A DNA stretch of 64,000 nt from Platycnemis pennipes (Eukaryota; Arthropoda; Insecta; Odonata; Platycnemididae): contig OW121855.1 in the NCBI GenBank assembly GCA_933228895.1, positions 30,890,698-30,954,697 of the forward strand. The letters run 5' to 3'. Of the stretch, positions 44,687 to 56,075 are shown one piece after another (position 1 is the first letter of the stretch; every line of letters starts with the position of its first letter). The notes beneath the pieces were generated by a model. It searched no databases. It saw only the letters and a list, made by a program, of their open reading frames with translations, and was not told the origin of the DNA. Both the position numbers and the translations under genes were made by a program.

Positions 44687-45229
44687 GCTGACCCGGCCAC
44701 GCGTTGCTGTGGCTCAATCTGGTTAAATGGAAAGCGCACGTTTATAGTATGTTTAATTTCACAATTATTATGGGTATACAATATATCTCAGCTGATCGAT
44801 TGTTTTGCAGCTGGACACGCATATTTGTATATAATTTTAACGTCTTTACATGTCGTCACAAAGTAGAATATTTCAGGCAAGCATTTATTTCATCTGCTAG
44901 TGTCAATCGAGGAATTACAGGTAATGTTTGCCTGAAATGTCGTGCAAGCAATATTAATGCGTTCTCAAATGGTCTCAGGATTCAACGGAAATCTTGCAAT
45001 GATCGATCCAGAGCCTCGAGCGATGCTTTGTGCACCATTGTGCATTCATCCCAAGCAATAAGTTGGCATTTCTGAAATATTTGTCCCTTGCCGGATGATT
45101 TGAATATGTTGCACGTGAGTGTTTCAATGAATTGCAAGTTCAATGGGATGCACATCCCGTCTCCAGTGTCGATATTGTACAAACCTTCATGGAGTGAACA
45201 AAACAACTAACCAAAGCTTCATGGAAATC

Positions 45230-45751
45230 GGATGAATGTTGTGGTAATGCATGAAGTTATCAATATTGTATCGATACAGTATCGATATTGTAACGATACT
45301 TTATAAAAATTTGATTAAAAAACACCTAAATAATTTCACCTCGATTTTGTATCAACAATGTATCGATGTATCCATATTTTATCGATATTATATCGATACA
45401 GTATCGACATTGAATTATCGATTTTGTAGAGACCTTCGCGGAGCGTACTCAATAACTTTCCAAAGTTTCATGGCGATCCGATGAATGGTGTATTAATGCA
45501 TAAAGGACAAACACATTATATACATTCGATACAGTATCGATATTGTAACGATACATTTCTTTTAAAACACTAAATAATTTCACCTCAATTTTGTATCAAT
45601 AATGTAACGATTTATTGATACTTTAGCGATATTATATCGATTAAGTATCGATATTGAAATATCGATTCCGTAGTCCTCTTTTCGGGAATGTACTCAACAA
45701 CTTCCCAAAGTTTCATGGCTATCCGATGAATTGTGTAGTAATGCATAAAGG

Positions 45752-45755
<4 letters not shown>
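45230..45755 (+). repeat. two tandem units of about 260 bp rich in TATCGATA
   Basis: Two copies share AACTTTCCAAAGTTTCATGG / AACTTCCCAAAGTTTCATGG, CCGATGAATGGTGTA / CCGATGAATTGTGTA, TAATGCATAAAGGACA and TAAATAATTTCACCTC. Six exact TATCGATA palindromes lie at 45269, 45280, 45380, 45391, 45535 and 45646. Confidence 0.75.

Positions 45756-45792
<37 letters not shown>
45756..45792 (+). repeat. (AC)n microsatellite, about 18 units
   Basis: An uninterrupted AC tract in the tail of the surrounding repeat. Confidence 0.95.
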
Positions 45793-45795
<3 letters not shown>

Positions 45796-46279
45796 TTTCA
45801 TTTTTATACAGAGTGTCCCATTGATCGTGTGTCATTTCTAACCTGTAATTTTAGACACTTCCTTTCGAGCCACAAGGATGAAATTTGGTACCTGGCTAGA
45901 AAAAGGATGTAAGTTTTGTTGAGTCTAAGCAAAATATGAAAAATATGACCTTTTGACCCCAGAAATAGGGTCCAACCTAAAATCCAAATTTTGCCTTATG
46001 GGCTTTCAATGTTAAAATATTCGAAGTACAAAAAAGATGGAATTATTCAGCGAAACTTTCGACTAATAGGTTTTTGGACACGAAGAACACGATGGAAGAA
46101 CTATTGAGGTCAGAAATTGCAACTGTGACCCCTGAAAGGTCACAGTCAAGGTCATAGGGGTTACAAAAAATGAATCACGGCTTCAAACCTGTCGAATCAT
46201 AGGTTTAAAAAGGTGCCAAGGTCGATTTTAAGGTCTTCATATCCCTCTTTTCATCTCATGACCTTCAAGGGTAACTCAG

Positions 46280-46429
46280 AGGTCAAAGGTCACAGGGATG
46301 GAAAAAATGAATGCAGGCTACAAACATGTCGAATCATAGGTTTAAAAAGGTGCCAATGTCCATGGAAAGGTCATAAGATTCCTCTTTTCATCCCTTGACC
46401 TTCAAGGGTAAATCTGGGGTCAAAGGTCA
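46280..46429 (+). promoter_or_regulatory. two DR1 nuclear-receptor-type sites in the left arm
   Basis: AGGTCAAAGGTCA at 46280-46292 and GGGTCAAAGGTCA at 46417-46429, 137 bases apart. AGGTCA-N-AGGTCA is the consensus for RXR/USP, HNF4 and COUP-TF type receptors. The sequence match is direct. Any binding or regulatory effect is inference. Confidence 0.55.
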
Positions 46430-47508
46430 CAGTGATTACAAAAGGTGAAATGAGGCTACAAAACTTTCGAATCGTAGGTTTAAAAAGATGACAAGGTGGA
46501 TTTTAAGGTCTTCAAATCCCTCTTTTTCATCTCTTGACCATCAAGAGTAACTCAGAGGTCAAATATGCCAAGACGTGAAATACATAATATGAATGACATT
46601 ATTTAGGCTGCCAAAGTAAATGTTAAGATATTCGGATCATAACTTCCATCCCTTTAACCCTCTGGGTCATATGGTAGTCGCTGATTTAGTTTATTACACG
46701 ATGAAAAAATTCAATTGTTATTTCAAGTTAATTACTTTTATTCAATTAAAAATACTTAACCATACGTTTTATTTAAAAAAGTATTTTAGGTGTTATCCAA
46801 AAAATTTTCAATATTATAATTTAAAATGAAAATATCGAAGCAGTAAGAATGAAAATCAATTTTTATTCATTCTACGTACCCGATATTCCATGCCAGGTAC
46901 AGTTGAAATTGCCCGATAAAAGCGTGTGTGAATATGTCTTCCGGCATATTCGGAGATGTGGACTCACACACGTTGTAATTTCTTTCTTTATTTCTTCAAT
47001 GCCCGAAAATGTTTTTTTCACGACACCTGGTGGACTTTGACCCCTGCCCAATCGTTCCAGGTCAGAGACTTCCAGGAGGGATTTTACCATCGTATTAGGC
47101 ACTATTTAAACAAATGCTTCGTTGTAGCCCCGCTTCGAAATTTGTCACTCCAAAGACCTTTGACCCCTGAGTCAATCTTGAAGGTCAAGGAAAGAAAAAA
47201 GGGATCAGAAGACCTTACGATCGGCCTTGGCACCTTTTCAAACATATGATTCAATACGTTTCTAGCCTCATTTCAATTTTTGTCACCATTTTTACCTTTG
47301 ACCCCTGAGTAATCCTTAAAGGTCAAGGGATGAAAAGGGATCTGATGACCTTTCCGTCGACATTGTCAACTTTTTAAACCTGCGATTCGACACATTTGTA
47401 GCCTGGATTCTCTTTTTTCATCCCTGTGATCTTTGACCATCGTATTGGGCACTCTTTGAAACCTATGATTCGATACGTTTAGCCTAATTTCACTTATTGT
47501 CACCTTTT

Positions 47509-47933
47509 TGACCTTTGACCCCTGAGTAACCCTTAAAGATCAAGAGAGGAAAAGAGGGATCTGATGAGCTTTCCATCGACATTGGCACCTTTTTAAACCT
47601 ATGATTCGACACGTTTTTAGCCTGGATTCTCTTTCTCCATCCCTGTGACCTTTGACCTCTGAGTTACTCTTGATGGTCAAGAGATGAAAAGAGGGATCTG
47701 AAGACCTTAAAATCCACCTTGTCATCTTTTTAAACCTACGATTCGAAAGTTTTGTAGCCTCATTTCACCTTTTGTAATCACTGTGACCTTTGACCCCAGA
47801 TTTACCCTTGAAGGTCAAGGGACGAAAAGAGGAATCTTATGACCTTTCCATGGACATTGGCACCTTTTTAAACCTATGATTCGACATGTTTGTAGCCTGC
47901 ATTCATTTTTTCCATCCCTGTGACCTTTGACCT
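47509..47933 (-). promoter_or_regulatory. four DR1 nuclear-receptor-type sites in centre and right arm
   Basis: TGACCTTTGACCC at 47509, TGACCTTTGACCT at 47646, TGACCTTTGACCC at 47784 and TGACCTTTGACCT at 47921 (start positions), spaced 137-138 bases. Three degenerate versions occur at 47154, 47292 and 47427. They mark the phase of the tandem monomer. Confidence 0.55.
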
Positions 47934-48512
47934 CTGAGTTACCCTTGAAGGTCATGAGATGAAAAGAGGGATATGAAGACCTTAAAATCGACCTTGGCAC
48001 CTTTTTAAACCTATGATTCGACAGGTTTGAAGCCGTGAATCATTTTTTGTAACCCCTATGACCTTGACTGTGACCTTTCAGGGGTCACAGTTGCAATTTC
48101 TGACCTCAATAGTTCTTCCATCGTGTTCTTCGTGTCCAAAAACCTATTAGTCGAAAGTTTCGCTGAATAATTCCATCTTTTTTGTACTTCGAATATTTTA
48201 ACATTGAAAGCCCATAAGGCAAAATTTGGATTTTAGGTTGGACCCTATTTCTGGGGTCAAAAGGTCATATTTTTCATATTTTGCTTAGACTCAACAAAAC
48301 TTACATCCTTTTTCTAGCCAGGTACCAAATTTCATCCTTGTGGCTCGAAAGGAAGTGTCTAAAATTACAGGTTAGAAATGACACACGATCAATGGGACAC
48401 TCTGTATATAGAGATAGCTGGTGTCTGTGTGTAACTTTGCGTTCTCTGTTATCAAAGCTGTCATAGACGCAGTGCGTCTGCATGCCATCCTGCGAACCAA
48501 TTAAGCTGTACG

Positions 48513-48941
48513 CAGGGGCAGACTGGGTACCCAAGGGCCCCCGCCGAACGAGGTCATAGGGCCCCAACACACAAACAACCCCCTACCTTCCGCAAAAAAG
48601 GACGAGACAACGAGAAACATTTAGGCTAGCATGTCTATTGATTTAGACAAAACAGTTCAATTGGCAATTTAAGACAGCAGTCTTTTAAGTCATTCTGATG
48701 CTTGAGTAAACATATCTACAATTTTATTCTAGTCTACATGAAAATCTAACAATCTTTCAACATTCATAAAAACTAGGTACGACTTTTCATTTTCCCGTCA
48801 CATAACGGTTTTGCCGGGTCTTAGGAGAACGGAAGGCGCTGTGGGGGCCCAGTGATATCCGCGGCCCCACGGAGACAGGGGCCCCGGCGGGGATTCCCTC
48901 CCGCCCGCCCTGTCCAGTGAACAGGACAGTGTCCACCCCTG
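48513..48941. mobile_element. 429-bp hAT-type MITE with perfect 8-bp duplication
   Basis: GCTGTACG flanks the element at 48505-48512 and 48942-48949. The ends are CAGGGGCAGACTGGG and, read inward from the right, CAGGGGTGGACACTG: imperfect terminal repeats of the CAGGGGTG kind found in hAT elements. The interior is G+C-rich near the right end (GGGGCCCCGG) and has no transposase frame. Confidence 0.88.
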
Positions 48942-48949
48942 GCTGTACG

Positions 48950-51900
48950 TGGCATAGGGTGAAAGTAGTGAAGAAAGCCGTCAAAATGATATTTTTCTGC
49001 CAAAAAGAGGTATTAAAAAAATATGGCTGGTTATGATCATAAAAGGCAATTCACAATTTCTTGAAAAAATTAAACTTCGTTTGTGCAATATTTATGTAAT
49101 GCGAGCGGGAAAAACGAATCCTTGTATCTCTTGGACCTTTAGACGGACTGGTCTAATTTGTCACTTCTGTCAGTCCAGCTGATGTAGCGTGAGTGTGAAA
49201 ATATGCCTTCAGTATCAGCCTCCAACTCTCGTGATTTGAATTTTTCAACTAACATTAATCACGGAAATAAACCTTAGTCTCTTTGAGTTTCCAAACAGAC
49301 AACCGAGTGACACTCAGTAATTCCACACTAATCTGTTACAAAACGCGCTGCTGACATTCTGATTAGTAACACGTCATTCTATTCAATCTCATTTGCAGAG
49401 CGTGACAGTCAGCAAGTCCTGAAGTGGATTAAATCAAATCGACGATTTGCATTCGGGCGTAAAATTTAGTAGGACTCAAATATCGGGTATCGATCGTTGA
49501 AAACGTCGCATCTAAAATTTTATTTGCGAGGACAATTTTCGTCCGTAATACCGACGAAAAAATATGATCTTTCACGCTCTTATTTTTTTTTATAACAATC
49601 ACTCATTTATTCCCGGCAACCTGAGCGCTCAGTAGGTTCGTTCCAATTTCAAGTTTGAATTGGGAACACTTCAAGGGCCTCATCGAAATACTTTTATTTT
49701 TCCATTCCCTTGGTTTTCTTTCTCTGCCTCCGCTTCTTCCTTCCCCGTATTAAAACTTCCAAGACGGGGTTCTGTTTGAGGGACGATATCGAAACTTCAT
49801 TCTGCCATTTCGTTGGCTACCGACCATTATTTGTTCAATATCCCCGTAATCGGAAAATTTTTATGTGCCCTTTCGACCGGCACTCCACTTCTATTTCTTG
49901 GATGCTCACGAAAATTTCTCCTCTAGAATGCGGGATTGATATTGGAACGGTTCGGATCGAGAAGTTACTCCAACTCTTGAGGGACAATTTGCATTGGAAA
50001 TAACAGTGCTCTCCCAGGTGAATCGTTAAACGGAATGGTGATTGTAAAGAGTTAATGAAATGGTAACTTCAAGAAATAAAAGTCGCAATGAACTCAAACT
50101 TAGCCATCTGCATGACTACGGAGCACATCTGCACAGATTAGCATGAAACTTCGTAATATTGTGAATATGATTACCGAAAATGTAATTAACCAGAGACAGC
50201 ATCACTGGAGTGAAAATAGGAAGAGTGAATTGCTTTTCTTCCAATTGATATCTACCATTCATCGTGAAAAAGGTATATCTGTGGAACAACAATAATTGCA
50301 ATTATAATTCTCAAGTTGCTGGCTTAGGTTGTTAAAGAAAAATTTAAACAATATCTATTGCATGAAGCCGAAGGATATGTTTGCGGTGGGTTGTTATTTC
50401 CTCCATACAATCGCTTATAATTTTATTTCTCGCATTAATTACTATTATTACGAATTCATCTCAAAGTAACCTTGCTGTATATAAACAAATTGGACGCAAG
50501 AAATATCTTGTTCATTGGAGACGGGTTGAATTGGTACAGGGCTCCGGCAGAATTATGAGTTCACTCAGTAAACTGGGGAAATAGACAAAAACTTGAAATT
50601 AAACCAATAAAAACATAGTTCTCATAATAGCATATTAATCTAAAAAATGCCCGATGTCTTGTAATATTTGAAAATACAAATAAAACTCACAATTTAATGT
50701 GGCCGCAAAATCAATGAAGGTGTAGCTCAGGCCAAGGGTTAATGATGAGATAATTGTTTGCCATGTATCCCATGTACCAATTAATCGCCGAAATGATCAA
50801 GCAGGAAAAATATTTAGGCACATTTTTGAAAACGCAGGTGTATACATGACTCAGTAAAATGGTAGTTATGATGTAAAATTCAATAGTAAAGCGCGAGGAA
50901 ACGAACAAACGAAAGCTTAAGCTAGCAAAATTGCGCCCGTATAAAAGTTTATGCTCGTATACATAAACAATTGACGAGCGCTAGTTTCCGCTCAAGAGCG
51001 TAAATCTGCGCTATTGAGACGAAGAATAAATAAAAATTCTGCGCGATATTTAATACTTACGTGTCACTTAAATTCCCCGAGAATTCAACTAAATAAAGTT
51101 CCTCAGTTTTCAAAGCTCGCTTTCCACCGGTGAAACTCTCCTGAACCAACTTGTGAAGAGTATTCATTTAGCATTAAAACACTGATTACAGTCCAATGAC
51201 TGGTTATGTTTAGTGATTTGTGAGTATGCGGCTTGTAGGATTTACATTAGACTGTTGGTTAGCTTAACTTTATAAACTTTGTGATAACTAGTCTAAAAGT
51301 ATGTTAATACCCACAAGCAAAGGCTAAGTAAATGAAAAGTTAAATGATTGAATATTACCTGCAACAAAGACTGGATTCATCAAAATCTGACAGTTCTTCA
51401 TGAAGGGGATTTGTAAATATAATTTCAAAGTAATACGCCGGCCACGGTATATTTCTTCAATAAATTAGTGTTGATAATACAAATGTGAAAAATGTGCATG
51501 ACACATTGACTTTGACCGTTTCAATGCACTCACTGTGTTGTTTCAATTGTCTAGATGTACGATATGTACTTTGGCTTCCTAAAGCAGATAGAAAATGGTA
51601 GTCATACTATTTCCAAGTCGTTAGAAAGTTACATATTTTAGACGGAGCGAAGAAAGTTCAATACGAATGGAGTTATTATGAGACGTCATTTGAAATTCCG
51701 TGAAAAGTTCTCATTTGAAATTCCAATTCGATGCGCCCTTTGATGATATAAATGGTGAGGTAATGCGCTTAAACGATTCATTCCAACAAAGTAATGGTTC
51801 CTATGACCCTCCTCTGGATAGATCTCGGCATCACACTATCTCTCTAAGCTATTCCTTATCCTTCCTGACGCCACGTGAGATTTCATTTGACCTCAATGCG

Positions 51901-52830
51901 TATCCCGATTCACATTATACCGTTAATGTCAACTCCTAAAAAAAATAGCGAGTTGTTCGGGCAAGGCCTAGCCTTGATCTCTCTAAGTATTCATAGTCGC
52001 TGTTGAATGCATGCATCCATTGAGCTATTCACTTGGAGCCATTTTTATGCAAACCAAAAGTCAAGGGGACTGCTCATTAATTTTTCTACATTCTTGTCGA
52101 TTAAGCTTAATGACCATGGGCCTGTAATTTCAATTAAGGGAAATGCGAACGAGATTTTGTGAAGGGCAGAATCGCTTGACCCATTTCGAATATAGGGCAA
52201 GCTATGTTTAGCGCGTAAACGGAGTTGGAATTTGGGTGATTATCTGAGTGCTTCATAATTTATTTTCATAACAATTAGGTTAATTACATTTTGAAGGGAG
52301 AAAACACAGCGCCCAGGTTTTACAAGTATTTTGAATGGCAATGCACAGCTGAGGACCATATTCCCTAACTTATGCAAGTTTCTAGGCTTCAGCCATTAAA
52401 ATTTTATTCGCGAAAGGGCTGGATATTGAATATAAAATTAAAGATATAGATAGTACGAAAGAGAAGTTCAAGAAGTAATTTTTCCGCGCAAAAAGAGAAT
52501 AGAATACAGCGAAGGTTCATGGGAAAACCGGAATAGATATTTTAGATATTGATAAAAAAATAAAATGCAGTAATTTATTTTCTTAACGCGTACATTTTTC
52601 AACACTACAATCTCGTACATGTCCAGGGAAATATGTGCATAATTTAATGTATGCATGAAATGAATAATTAACCAAATACTATTACAATTAATTTCTATAA
52701 AGTAACTATTTAGTGTTAATTATAGCTAATATTTCACTTGTCTCGTTACTTTACGCTTAACATTTTCCTCAGGGTGATAGAATGGTGACTTTTGGTTAAC
52801 AATATCAATCCAACGCCGCACCGGTGTGTT
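48950..52830. other. No gene recognised (3.9 kb)
   Basis: AT-rich; open frames up to 97 codons with no domain. A small inverted repeat GTTTATG ... CATAAAC occurs at about 50947-50968. No repeat family from elsewhere in the window was seen. Confidence 0.5.
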
Positions 52831-52832
52831 TT

Positions 52833-52968
52833 AGGAGTAGTATTGTTTTTTGCACGCCTGTATTGTAGTTAAGTGTTCTCTCTGATTGATAATTCATGCT
52901 TACTGATAGTTTACCCCATGTCACACACCCTCACGGTGGCTTACAGGATATTATGTAGAGGTAGATAT
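52833..52968 (+). mobile_element. variant LINE 3' tip
   Basis: AGTTAAGTGTTCTCTCTGAT and TGATAATTCATGCTTACTG, then CACACACCCTCACGGTGGCT and TACAGGATATTATGTAGAGG. It is the same variant subfamily as 36000-36128. Confidence 0.68.
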
Positions 52969-55890
52969 CATTCTTTCTGATTATATTCTTTTGTGATTTA
53001 AAAATGTGTACGTCGGTTAATCACGGGACTAAATCTACTAAAACGGAAGGGCCCACTCCTGTCGTGCTCTGAGCATTAGAATAACTTCACTTACTGTGTA
53101 AATTACGTGAGAATGTAAGAACAAACGACAACCGACAATTCAAAAGACCCGCATTGAGCATGGACGTTGAACGGTTCCAGTTGTATTTATGGGGCTGCGC
53201 GAAAAGATTATCCCAGAAAATGTTGGACGAATTATGTTTTAACTTTTACCCATGTCTTGATGTGTAGTATAGGTATTCATAATTTAGGCAGGTAACACTC
53301 ACGTTTGAGCAATTTTTTCAATTGCAATATCCGGAGTTATTCCTTCAAGAAGGGCTATTTCTCGAGAGCCAAACAAATAATCCAAAAACCAAGTTCCATT
53401 CATTCTGATGAGCCAAGTTTACCGTCATTGCCAACTGCTTTCCATCCCAAATCTCGGAATATCATTACTGATTTAAGAGCAACCCTACGTTTATCCTTGT
53501 CCCAGAAAACTCTCTCATGTCCTGATGGGAACTTCATCCAGTACCTTAAACATCTGGAGCTAAACTTTGATGCCCATGGGGATATAATATTGTATTATTA
53601 CTCAGCTGAAGCACATATCCCAGCGCTGCAGGTTCTTCGAAGAGAAGCATATCCTTCGCTCCCCTAGGGACCAAAGACATCGCTCGGATTTTACATAAGG
53701 AGAGCACAGTGGAGGTCCAAAATGACAGAGTTCACATCGCATCAAAGCTTTTATGACTGAAGCCGGCCAACCCACCCCTCTCTTCGTCGGTTGATGTCCG
53801 GCGCACGAAACTACGGCGCAAGACGCCGGTGGTCATCAAAAAGGTCAAAAAAAAAGAAGATAGGCTTTGAGTGTGGAGCACGGTGCACCAGATCCTGGTA
53901 GTAATGGAGAAGAAGAACAAAGAGATGTAAGGGGAATATAATTTTTGCCAAAGAGTCATCTTCCGCTCCGATTTATTTATATACGGAGGTAAAGTTTGCC
54001 ACTTCCTCCGATCACGGTAAATCAGAAGAGTATTTGGCGCACTGACTTCTTTAGTTTCTTGGCGAACTTAGTTTTTATCCAAGATCGTGGAAAAAATACA
54101 GTAATATCCATCTATTTCAGACTCTCATGTATATTTCTACAGCGTTAGTCTGGATAATGGATAGCCCTAAGAAGGGCCTCTGAACGAAATGCCGGCGCGC
54201 CGGTGTCCCTCAGGGCATCACTCGGAGTCGACTAGGGAATTGGGTTGGTGTGGTATCTGCAGCACTAGCTTTCCATCTAGAGATTCCAGCTCGAAGACCA
54301 GAATTGGTGGATTATTCAAAGGGTTTTAAGCTGAGATACGATTAACCGGTATCTGCTTGCGGACGGCGCACAGTGGTCGATTTCACTGATTTAGCGCGAC
54401 AAAAGTATAAAATGCAAGTTCCTTGTATTCATGTGTACCTAATTGTGTTTAGTACGTAGCCAACGAACCAAAAGGGTTACGGAGAAGAAATTATACTGAA
54501 AATTCTGGTTTGTTTGACGGTAGCGATACATCGAATTGGAAGAATTAATTTCTGGGCCTCTAGTCGCACTCCGAAATCACAGCGCACCAGTCACATTCGG
54601 AGTGTATATCGGTTCGAGCTTAAGTGACATTTTGAAAACCTTCACGATAGATAGAGAAGATTGTGTCCAGTGAGTATTCACAAATTAATATTTAAGAAAA
54701 TTTGAAAGGTTTGGTCTAATAAGTGTCGCTGAACAATTCGTTAAAAATAATAATTAATTTTTGCACGATGGATTTTTAGAGCTGGCGTACAAAAAAAGTT
54801 TCACAAGGTTTGACGTAAATATTTAGGACATTATATTCCTACATTAGGTATCTGTGAACCAGCAACAGCGGTATTTGCGCCCACTTGCGCCGAATGAAGT
54901 TATTCTCACTTTCCAGGGGCCGTGCACGCCATCTCGCGAAGAGATTTCTAATTCGAGAATAGTATCTGTCATATAAACGTTCATATTGTTGGTGATTGCT
55001 GGGAATTTTGTTTAACTGTTCGATCATGGTGGAACGAGATGTTTCAGGTTTGTGAATCTAATATTAACATGTTCCGACCCAAAACTTTCGGCCCTCGGAA
55101 GATTACAAATTGAATAGTGTAGTCAACTGCCTAGTGCTGTTATAAGTTTACTAAACACTCCAGTGAATGTGGTAAATGACGACTCAACGAAATCGGGGAG
55201 AGAATGAATATTCTTTTAATGAATTTTAATATGATAAAATTGATTAAAATATTTTATGCATTTAACAATTTGCAAGAAAACATGTTAATGTTACAAAAAT
55301 ATATTGAAATTCCTGTATTCAAAGTTTTTATGTGTATAGTAACAAATTATTTCTTTTCTATTTGAAAACAAAGCAGAAAATTTATCACTCCAATTTTTAG
55401 ATGATAACACAGACAGCGAAACTTAAGTTAACAACGTAGAATTACTCATGGAGCCCACTTTTAATTCTATATTTTCATATTGTGCTGATAATGCGGTTCA
55501 TAATTCCAGAAATTTCCACTAAAATAAAGCTATTCGATCGCTTAAAGTGAAAAAATAAGTTTGTCCCTCTCATACTCGAAAATCGACCACTGTGCGGCGT
55601 GGAGAGTTCTAATTCAGCATCCTGTCTGTTCAGTAAGATTTTGGTTGAAACCCTTGGTGCCATTTGCCAAGATCAGGTTTACGCTTACACCAGGTTTATT
55701 TCCCCCTTTTCCTCCACTCACTGAATCCCTTCTTCTTTCTTATGGTTCGCCTATCTTCAATGGTGTAAATATGTACAGTTGATGGTCAATCCCCTAAGAA
55801 CAACAACAACAATTGGATCCAGCAGTATTTATAATCGTTAAAGGTGACCGACACCTGAGGTAATTTTCGGCATTGAAGACAATTGAGTTC
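52969..55890. other. No gene recognised; weak Penelope-like motif at about 54160-54240
   Basis: A 120-codon frame at 53305-53667 (YFSRAKQIIQKPSSIHSDEP region) has no recognised domain and no exon-like borders, so I do not call it a gene. GCCCTAAGAAGGGCCTCTGA, ACGAAATGCCGG near 54165-54195 resembles a decayed CCCTGAAGAAGGGCC...CGAAACGCCGG Penelope-like end. Confidence 0.4.
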
Positions 55891-55894
55891 TCGA

Positions 55895-56075
55895 GCAGTA
55901 ACAAGATTTTTCAGAGACAGGGTGGAGTGAGATCCAGTGTCATTATCCTGCTACTCGTATTAAAAGACACCAAGGGGACCACATTGTCACATCCCATCCG
56001 ACGGAGAGTATACTGAACTCTGTGACAGAGGCGTTCTGCTCACATCAGTAAGAAGGGACTGTTGTTCCTATGGCA
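55895..56075 (-). mobile_element. SINE family 1, very old copy, minus strand
   Basis: CTCCGTCGGATGGGATGTG, GGTCCCCTTGGTGTCTTTTA and a remnant of the AATGACACTGGATC body region are recognisable on the minus strand. The tRNA-like head is not. Confidence 0.55.

Larger units (their letters stand above)
44689..45804 (+). repeat. interspersed repeat with CCCGGCCACGCGTTGCTG start and CA-rich tail
   Basis: It starts CTGACCCGGCCACGCGTTGC, TGTGGCTCAATCTGG and ends AAAGGACATACACAC, a CA tract, CTTTCATTTTTATA. These ends are recognised from a repeat class common in invertebrates. The natural continuation of the tail (TATAGAGAT) is found after the fold-back element, at 48405, so the element is split by that insertion. 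Confidence 0.6.
45809..48404. mobile_element. 2.6-kb fold-back DNA transposon with giant inverted arms
   Basis: CAGAGTGTCCCATTGATCGT at the left end and its exact reverse complement at the right end are flanked by TATA (45805-45808 and 48405-48408), consistent with TA duplication. The left arm 45809-46563 and the right arm 47651-48404 are nearly identical inverted copies. An open frame of 61 codons at 46213-46398 and its inverted partner at 47815-48000 differ at one residue. The middle (46564-47650) has a unique AT-rich part and then further copies of the monomer of about 137 bp that also makes up the inner arms. There is no transposase gene, so it is non-autonomous. The ends resemble the mariner-like relic at 13798. 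Confidence 0.85.

Noticed and set aside
45756..45792. CRISPR-like or satellite array
   Set aside because: It is a plain AC dinucleotide microsatellite in the tail of a dispersed repeat.
46213..48000. Two conserved 61-codon proteins in the fold-back element
   Set aside because: Their near identity is explained by the inverted arms. A third frame at 47540-47725 is simply another monomer copy. No sign of coding constraint.
53305..53667. 120-codon plus-strand frame
   Set aside because: No recognisable domain, no signal peptide plus domain, and the downstream sequence is full of stops in all frames. Kept only as a note in the regional entry.
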